Source: an uncultured Eubacteriales bacterium (GTDB lineage Bacteria; Bacillota; Clostridia; Oscillospirales; Oscillospiraceae). From it: a DNA stretch of 64,000 bases. Positions 59,454 to 64,000 of this stretch are shown here, piece by piece; position 1 is the first letter of the stretch, and the number at the start of each line of letters is the position of its first letter. The DNA lies in the NCBI GenBank assembly GCA_934572535.1, contig CAKTLJ010000001.1, positions 110,480-174,479 on the forward strand, given 5' to 3'. Under the pieces are notes generated by a model. It was not told the origin of the DNA, ran no database searches, and saw nothing but the letters and a program-made list of their open reading frames with translations. The translations under genes were made by a program, and so were the position numbers.

Positions 59454-60254
59454 ATGAAATATACCTTCGGACTCATTGGCTCCGGCAACATGGGCGGCGC
59501 CATCGCCCACGCGGTCAGCCAGACCCTGAAAGACGGGATCTTGGCCGACTCCAGCCTGGAAAAGGCCCAGGCGCTGGCCCAGGCGCTGGACTTCCAGGCC
59601 GGCAGCAACGAGGAAGCCGCCCAGAACAGCCGCTACCTTTTCCTGGGAGTCAAGCCCCATCTGATGGGCGGTATGCTGGCGTCCATTCGCCCCGCCCTGG
59701 AGGCCCGTAAGGAGCCGCCGGTGCTGGTCTCCATGGCGGCGGGTCTCTCCATCGCGCAGATCCAGGAAATGGCCGGTCAGGCGTATCCTGTTGTCCGCAT
59801 CATGCCCAACACCCCGGTGGCGGTGGGGCAGGGGGTCGTCCTCTATGAAGCCAGCGAGACCGTGACCGCCGATATGCTGGACGGCTTCCTGGCCGTCATG
59901 GCAAAGGCCGGTAAGCTCTACCACATCGCGGAGTCCTTGATGGATGTGGGCGCATCCGTCTCCGGCTGCGGCCCCGCCTTCGTCTATCTGATCCTGGACG
60001 CCATCGCCGACGGCGGCGTGGCCTGCGGTCTGCCCCGTCCCGACGCGGTGCGCTATGCCGCCCAGACCATGCTGGGCGCCGCGCAGATGGTCCTGGAAAC
60101 CGGGAAGCACCCCGCGCAGCTGAAAAACGAAGTGTGCAGCCCCGGCGGCTCCACCATCCAGGGCGTTCGCACCCTGGAGCAGCGGGCCGTTCCCGCCGCG
60201 TTCATGGACGCGGTCATCTCCGCCTGCGACAAAAATGCCGCGCTGGGCAAGTAA
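59454..60254 (+). CDS. proC: Pyrroline-5-carboxylate reductase
   Basis: This 266-residue NAD(P)H enzyme performs the last step of proline synthesis. The Rossmann motif FGLIGSGNMGGAIA starts the protein. PNTPVAVGQGV and the C-terminal signature LKNEVCSPGGSTIQGVRTLE, which includes substrate-binding residues, are intact. AGGAG lies eight bases before the ATG at 59454; a GTG nine bases earlier is less well placed. It is monocistronic with its own promoter and a strong terminator. Confidence 0.96.
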   Translation: MKYTFGLIGSGNMGGAIAHAVSQTLKDGILADSSLEKAQALAQALDFQAGSNEEAAQNSRYLFLGVKPHLMGGMLASIRPALEARKEPPVLVSMAAGLSIAQIQEMAGQAYPVVRIMPNTPVAVGQGVVLYEASETVTADMLDGFLAVMAKAGKLYHIAESLMDVGASVSGCGPAFVYLILDAIADGGVACGLPRPDAVRYAAQTMLGAAQMVLETGKHPAQLKNEVCSPGGSTIQGVRTLEQRAVPAAFMDAVISACDKNAALGK

Positions 60255-60263
60255 ACTCCACCA

Positions 60264-60310
60264 CGAATAAAGGATCCCCTGGCAAAGCCAGGGGATCCTT
60301 TATTCGTTTC
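60264..60310. terminator. Bidirectional terminator between proC and PAP2 genes
   Basis: A perfect 20-bp stem (60264-60283 with 60287-60306) with a three-base loop AAA, at the junction of convergent genes. The minus-side arm includes the last codons of the PAP2 gene. Confidence 0.9.
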
Positions 60311-60869
60311 CTTGGGACAATGCTCTCCCAAACGCGGTGTTCCCCAGCCACTTCTGCCAAAAGGTTACTGCCAGCAAAGCGCAGGCTGATCCCACCAGGG
60401 CACCGCCCAAAACATCGGTGGGAAAATGGACATAGAGATACAGCCGCGAAAAGGCGATCAAAAGAGCCAAGGTCAATGCCGCCCATCTGCCCCGCCACTT
60501 GGTCAGGACCAGGACCATCGCCGCCGCAAAAGACGCCGAGGTATGCCCGGACGGGAAGGACGGGTCCCTGGGACGGTGGATCAGCAGGTCCACCAGCCCC
60601 TTGCAATCACAGGGCCGGATCCGGCCCACAGCCTCTTTCAAGATCAGGTTGCAGATGAGCAGGCTCAGCAGCAATGCTATCAGCACCTGCAATCCGGTGG
60701 CACGTTCCTTCCTGCTGAACAGGAGAATGGCCAAGCCCAACAGGATCCAAACCATGCCGCTGTCGCCCAGGCGCGTGATGGCCGGCATGAGGACGTCCAT
60801 CCAAGCGCTATGACAGTGGGCCGCGATCCAATCCAGGATACCCAGCTCCGCCGCAGACAATGGATCCAT
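60300..60869 (-). CDS. PAP2 superfamily phosphatase
   Basis: This 189-residue membrane protein has about five hydrophobic segments and the three PAP2 motifs: KEAVGRIRP near residue 90, FPSGH near 120 and SRLYLYVHFPTDVLGG near 150. Such proteins are undecaprenyl-diphosphate or phosphatidylglycerophosphate phosphatases. The ATG at 60869 lies just downstream of a G-rich AGGGGGGG segment; a 99-codon extension overlaps the ATPase gene out of frame and is rejected. It may be co-transcribed with the ATPase gene 73 bases upstream. Confidence 0.88.
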   Translation of the reverse strand: MDPLSAAELGILDWIAAHCHSAWMDVLMPAITRLGDSGMVWILLGLAILLFSRKERATGLQVLIALLLSLLICNLILKEAVGRIRPCDCKGLVDLLIHRPRDPSFPSGHTSASFAAAMVLVLTKWRGRWAALTLALLIAFSRLYLYVHFPTDVLGGALVGSACALLAVTFWQKWLGNTAFGRALSQGNE

Positions 60870-60942
60870 CCTGCCGCCCCCCCTTCTCTTCGTGAAAATT
60901 GAAGATATTTTAACACAGGAAGGCGCGCTGGGCAAGCATTTC

Positions 60943-62028
60943 TCAGACAGCCACGTCCGGCAGGGAGAGGATCTCCTCCGCCGTCCGCATTTCCACTTCC
61001 TGCGCGCGGCTGAAATCCATGTGGGGATGGTAGAGTTCTTCCAGGGCATCATGGTGGGCCTTGGCCTGGGCCAGGTGTTCCACCGCCTCCGCCAGCAATT
61101 CCTCCGCCACGCGGTTGGACAGGCGGAGGAAGCTCCTCCCCTCCTGCCAGGCTGCCTTCTCCACAAAGCTCTCGGTACGAACGCTTCGGAAGTCCTTCCG
61201 CGTCACCGGGCCGCAGACAAAGGCCAAGGACCGCGCCGGGATCAGCAGGTGCGCCAAGCGGTTTGGGTTTACAGGATCGGGGCAAGCGATCACATCGTAG
61301 CCACTTTCCAGAAATCCCGCTTCCAGATGCCGCAAGAACACCCCAGCCAGGCCGCACGTATCCCGGATCTCGTACCCGCGCTCGCACAGGGTGGAAAGCG
61401 TCTCTTCCAGCAGGATGCGCCCCTGGCAGGTCACGCCGCCAAGGAAGCGGCGGGCTCGTCTTCCGGTTCCTGTCCGGTCTCCTTTTCGCTCACGCGAAAG
61501 AAGCCCGGACGCCCGTTTTCTGGCTTTCTCCAAGGTCTCCTCTGTGTGCAGGGGCAAACGCCCCCGTCTCCAGCTCTCCTCCGCCCCGCGGATGCAGCGG
61601 TACGACTGCGGATAGCAGGCCCGGTAGGCCTGCGCCGCCTCGATGATCTCTTCTCGCATGAGGAAGAGGGCCTTTCGGTCGTATCCCTCCCCCAGGTCGA
61701 TGTAATGTCCTGTCGCCCCCGTGAACGCGGGGTCCATTCCGTGGGGAGCCGTGCCATCCACCATGGCCGCACCCTTTTGAGGGATGAAGATGCCGTCCAG
61801 CGAGTCGGGATCGCCGGAACAGCGGATGTACTCCACGGCATAGCCTTCCGCCTCCATGTCTCGCGCTACGCGCCCCATGAGCGTGGATTTCCCACAGCCC
61901 GCGCCGCCCTTGATGACATAGAACGCCTGGATGCTCCGCTGGTCGATCCACTGATCGTACAGGGACGAAAATCCCTCCGCGGAGTTGGCCCCCAGGAAAA
62001 ATTGCACACGATGTGTTAAGTCCGTCAT
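60943..62028 (-). CDS. P-loop ATPase of the PRK06851 type, second P-loop degenerate
   Basis: This 361-residue protein has a duplicated P-loop architecture. The first half has a perfect Walker A GGAGCGKST (residues 41-49) followed by IRCSGDPDSLDGIFIP (68-83). The second half has a matching IACPDPVNPNRLAHLLIP (247-264), but its P-loop position reads DTCGLAGVF (223-231) and cannot bind phosphate normally. Similar two-domain proteins occur in spore-forming Firmicutes with unknown function. The ATG at 62028 is preceded by AGGAGG; an ATG 18 bases earlier lacks a ribosome site. Confidence 0.78.
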   Translation of the reverse strand: MTDLTHRVQFFLGANSAEGFSSLYDQWIDQRSIQAFYVIKGGAGCGKSTLMGRVARDMEAEGYAVEYIRCSGDPDSLDGIFIPQKGAAMVDGTAPHGMDPAFTGATGHYIDLGEGYDRKALFLMREEIIEAAQAYRACYPQSYRCIRGAEESWRRGRLPLHTEETLEKARKRASGLLSRERKGDRTGTGRRARRFLGGVTCQGRILLEETLSTLCERGYEIRDTCGLAGVFLRHLEAGFLESGYDVIACPDPVNPNRLAHLLIPARSLAFVCGPVTRKDFRSVRTESFVEKAAWQEGRSFLRLSNRVAEELLAEAVEHLAQAKAHHDALEELYHPHMDFSRAQEVEMRTAEEILSLPDVAV

Positions 62029-62114
62029 ACGCCGCCCTCCTGCCATGAAATTTCGTTCATTTCATCGTATGCTTCTCTCTCCCCGTCGGTCACAGGGGAG
62101 ACAGGACGTCCGCA

Positions 62115-62387
62115 TTACAACCAGTCTTCTACCACCTCCCGCAAGGTACAGGGCGTCACACCGCCTAGGATCAGGCGATCTGCCAATTCTTCGATCCGCT
62201 CCGGACGCGTTGTGATGTCCCAGAGCTCTTCCTTCTCCCCCGTTTGTGATATCACGATCCCTATACCATAACTTTCACAGTTCAATGGCGGCAGAAGCGT
62301 CCGAACTAAGAGATGGTATTGACAGGTCACGGGTCTCCCTGTCAACTCTGTCAAGTCAGACTCTCCAAGCAAAATCTGCCGTTTCAT
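62115..62387 (-). CDS. Small DUF6514-like protein
   Basis: This 90-residue soluble protein (MKRQILLGESDLTEL; YGIGIVISQTGEKEEL; ADRLILGGVTPCTLREVVEDWL) resembles a small family of unknown function common in clostridia, best matching DUF6514. The ATG at 62387 is preceded by GGGAGGAG. An open frame extends 115 codons upstream but lacks a ribosome site and has non-protein-like composition, so it is not used. A promoter lies about 25 bases upstream. Confidence 0.7.
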   Translation of the reverse strand: MKRQILLGESDLTELTGRPVTCQYHLLVRTLLPPLNCESYGIGIVISQTGEKEELWDITTRPERIEELADRLILGGVTPCTLREVVEDWL

Positions 62388-62411
62388 AAGTTCTCCTCCC
62401 ATAAATTTTAT

Positions 62412-62439
62412 TTTGTAACCTTTTGCAGTTTTATTGTAA
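62412..62439 (-). promoter_or_regulatory. Promoter for the DUF6514-like gene
   Basis: On the minus strand TTACAA (62434-62439), a 16-base spacer and TACAAA (62412-62417). Confidence 0.5.
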
Positions 62440-62719
62440 CTATAAACAATGCTCTTGAAAAGGATTTTCGCTCGACAGCGTTCTCCCTGTTTCGCTGTTC
62501 TTCGACCAATGCGGCCAAATATATCCTTGTTCCCCCTCTGTTTTGCGCGCTTTCTGTCGAACGATTTTTCCTTTTTCCCGGGCAAAATCTCTTTTCCGAC
62601 CGCCATCCCAGCTTTTCCCAGGCGTTTTTTCGCCCCAAAAGCAGAAATTCGAGCGATAGCCCGCGCCGCGCCTGCCGCGTCTTGCGATAAATTTCTCCCA
62701 ATCTTTTCACGAATTTCAG

Positions 62720-62748
62720 TTGACAAGGGCACGGGAATATGTTATTAT
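62720..62748 (+). promoter_or_regulatory. Promoter for the tandem tRNA-Ser genes
   Basis: TTGACA (62720-62725), a 17-base spacer and TATTAT (62743-62748), 26 bases before the first tRNA. Confidence 0.85.
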
Positions 62749-62774
62749 GATTCTCGCATCTAACCGAAGGAAAC

Positions 62775-62861
62775 GGAGAGATGTCCGAGTGGTTTAAGGA
62801 GCCGGTCTTGAAAACCGGTGACCCGAAAGGGCCGTGGGTTCGAATCCCACTCTCTCCGCCA
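62775..62861 (+). tRNA. tRNA-Ser, anticodon TGA
   Basis: The acceptor GGAGAGA pairs with TCTCTCC and CCA is encoded. The anticodon stem CCGGT/ACCGG encloses CTTGAAA with TGA at 62809-62811. It has a long variable arm and a T-loop GGTTCGAATCC. Confidence 0.96.
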
Positions 62862-62898
62862 CTTTCACTTTTGTAAAACTCTTTTTAACATTGGACTT

Positions 62899-62990
62899 GG
62901 AGAAGTACCCAAGAGGCCGAAGGGGCTCCCCTGCTAAGGGAGTAGGGCGTGTCGAGCGTCGCGAGGGTTCAAATCCCTCCTTCTCCGCCA
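62899..62990 (+). tRNA. tRNA-Ser, anticodon GCT
   Basis: The acceptor GGAGAAG pairs with CTTCTCC and CCA is encoded. The anticodon stem CTCCC/GGGAG encloses CTGCTAA with GCT at 62933-62935. It has a long variable arm and lies 37 bases after tRNA-Ser(TGA) in one transcript. Confidence 0.96.
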
Positions 62991-62992
62991 AG

Positions 62993-63032
62993 GAAACACC
63001 TTGCATAACGCAGGGTGTTTCTTTTTTTGCAG
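62993..63032 (+). terminator. Terminator of the tRNA-Ser pair
   Basis: GAAACACC with GGTGTTTC arms (62993-63021) and an inner TGC/GCA pairing, followed by TTTTTTT. Confidence 0.88.
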
Positions 63033-63088
63033 AGCGGAAAGGGCAGCCGAGCGATCGACTGCCCTTCCGTCTATAGCTGCGTTCCTTT

Positions 63089-64000
63089 TTACTTCGCGAG
63101 TTCAAGCATACGCATGAATACCGCGGCTGCCTGGGCTCTTGTCGCATTTGATTTCGGGGCAAAGCTGCCGTTTGCATTGCCTGTCATAAGCGACTTGTCC
63201 GCTGCCCAGCGGATGGCCTCTTTCGCGTAATCGGAGATCGCGCCCTCATCCGGATAGGCGGCATTTTCGCTCGCTTTGGTGTCGTATCCCTTGAAGGACG
63301 CATAGCGGTAGAGGATCGCCGCCATCTGTTCGCGGGTGATCGGCTCGTTCGGCGCAAACCGGTCTTTGGACACCCCGGAAATGATGCCGTTCGCGCTGGC
63401 CCATGCGACCGCCTGGGCATAGTAGCTGCCGCCCGTAATGTCAATAAATACAGAGCTTCCTGCTTGCGGCTCCTTCTCTATGCGATAGAGGATCGTTACG
63501 AACATGGCTCTGGTAACATCGGCATCCGGCGAAAATTCCGCGTCTGAAATGCCCTTCATCAGTCCGGATTCATAGGCGAATTTCACAGAGGCGTAAAACC
63601 AGTCTCTGTCCTTAACGTCGCCAAACGGATTTTCCCAGGGCATGTCGGGCGTTTCATGGATCTCCTTCTGCTTCTTTTCCATTATGATGCCCAGGACCGC
63701 GTCGATGCGATACATCCACTGCGTCTTCGCGCTGGCAAAGACGAGACGATAGTACGGGCTTTTGATCCCGCCGTCTACCAGAGTCTCCTCGGTAAAGATG
63801 ACCTTGTCCGTGCAACCGGAATCCTCCAGGGCGATCTTTTTGGCATCAGACAGCAGGATATATTTTTGCGCGAAGATCACAGCGCCTGTCTTCGCGTCGA
63901 TCTGGTAGAAATACTGATTCGTTCCGGTATAAAACTCCAACAGGTAGCAGGGCTTTCCCTGGTTGCGATTCAGTTCGACCTTGGTAAACACGATCTTTTG
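63089..64000 (-). CDS. PepSY and S-layer-homology surface protein (5' end beyond the window)
   Basis: The frame is open to the right edge, so at least 304 C-terminal residues are seen. Two PepSY-like units (YQIDAKTGAVIFA and YRIDAVLGIIME) are followed by three SLH domains. These are FGDVKDRDWFYASVKFAYESGLM, FIDITGGSYYAQAVAWASANGII and YPDEGAISDYAKEAIRWAADKSLM, each given here only by its first strand and helix. The SLH domains anchor the protein to pyruvylated cell-wall polymer. The GTG at 63991 is not taken as the start because the PepSY domain is already in progress. Confidence 0.88.
   Translation of the reverse strand, partial: QKIVFTKVELNRNQGKPCYLLEFYTGTNQYFYQIDAKTGAVIFAQKYILLSDAKKIALEDSGCTDKVIFTEETLVDGGIKSPYYRLVFASAKTQWMYRIDAVLGIIMEKKQKEIHETPDMPWENPFGDVKDRDWFYASVKFAYESGLMKGISDAEFSPDADVTRAMFVTILYRIEKEPQAGSSVFIDITGGSYYAQAVAWASANGIISGVSKDRFAPNEPITREQMAAILYRYASFKGYDTKASENAAYPDEGAISDYAKEAIRWAADKSLMTGNANGSFAPKSNATRAQAAAVFMRMLELAK

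Larger units (their letters stand above)
62388..62774. other. Gene-free AT-rich region with opposing promoters
   Basis: No gene is supported. It contains the minus-strand promoter of the DUF6514-like gene at one end and the plus-strand tRNA promoter at the other. Between them (about 62450-62700) the plus strand is pyrimidine-rich and the minus strand purine-rich, without obvious coding. A small RNA is possible but not demonstrated. Confidence 0.5.

Noticed and set aside
62388-62732. N-terminal 115-codon extension of the DUF6514-like gene
   Set aside because: Lys/Arg-rich non-protein-like sequence without a ribosome site; GGGAGGAG sits before the internal ATG at 62387.
1-64000. CRISPR arrays, insertion sequences, prophage or rRNA genes
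   Set aside because: No regularly spaced repeats, no transposase or integrase-like protein, and no rRNA-like sequence were seen on either strand.

Overview
The window is GC-rich chromosomal DNA whose third codon positions are mostly G or C, so long antisense shadow ORFs are common. Low-GC Gram-positive (Firmicutes) gene orders indicate a spore-forming anaerobe: T-box leaders on pheST and tyrS, asp23-nusB-xseAB-ispA-dxs-tlyA-nadK-argR-recN, ylxM-ffh-rpsP-khpA-rimM-trmD, nnrD-lipoprotein-alr-mazF, IreB, YlbJ, a SleB-type cortex hydrolase, and SLH domains. GC content and product types fit the Oscillospiraceae (Flavonifractor/Lawsonibacter/Oscillibacter relatives). This is inference; no 16S gene is present.

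Layout. 0-2.6 kb: NMT1/THI5-type ABC importer, probably for a thiamine pyrimidine precursor. 2.7-6.4 kb: MFS exporter, cardiolipin synthase, cysteine hydrolase. 6.5-13.5 kb: an accessory-looking block with a TetR regulator divergent from a ThrRS lacking the TGS domain, two zinc-ribbon membrane proteins, a lipoprotein gene broken by an in-frame TGA, a secreted stalk-domain protein, and a stalk-domain/SleB fusion. 13.5-17.2 kb: tRNA-Ser(GGA), alpha/beta hydrolase, ApbE, YlbJ and a small Cys protein. 17.3-20.5 kb: nnrD, a GerS/LolA-like lipoprotein, alr and mazF without mazE. 20.6-27.5 kb: T-box-pheST, ireB, a DMT transporter, T-box-tyrS. 27.5-37.5 kb: a long minus-strand operon for DNA repair, arginine control, NAD, isoprenoids and transcription. 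37.6-41.9 kb: yfmF-yfmH-lgt-folD. 42-45.7 kb: SRP/ribosome-maturation operon. 45.8-48 kb: a lipoprotein/XRE/DUF2975 cassette with a pair of operator-like palindromes at its promoter. 48.1-53.4 kb: branched-chain amino acid ABC operon. 53.5-57.4 kb: sbcDC. 57.5-62.4 kb: ridA, a MalY-type lyase, proC, PAP2, a P-loop ATPase with a degenerate second half, and a small DUF6514-like protein. 62.7-63 kb: tandem tRNA-Ser(UGA) and tRNA-Ser(GCU). 63.1 kb to the edge: a partial PepSY/SLH surface protein.

Most genes are housekeeping, with convincing sigma-A promoters (many with exactly 17-bp spacers) and clear hairpin terminators. No insertion sequence, prophage, CRISPR array or rRNA was seen. The points most worth following up are the TGA-interrupted lipoprotein with a hairpin just after the stop, the TetR/TGS-less ThrRS pair, the twin 19-bp palindromes controlling the DUF2975/XRE/lipoprotein cassette, the MazF without MazE, the stalk-SleB fusion, and the half-degenerate double P-loop ATPase.
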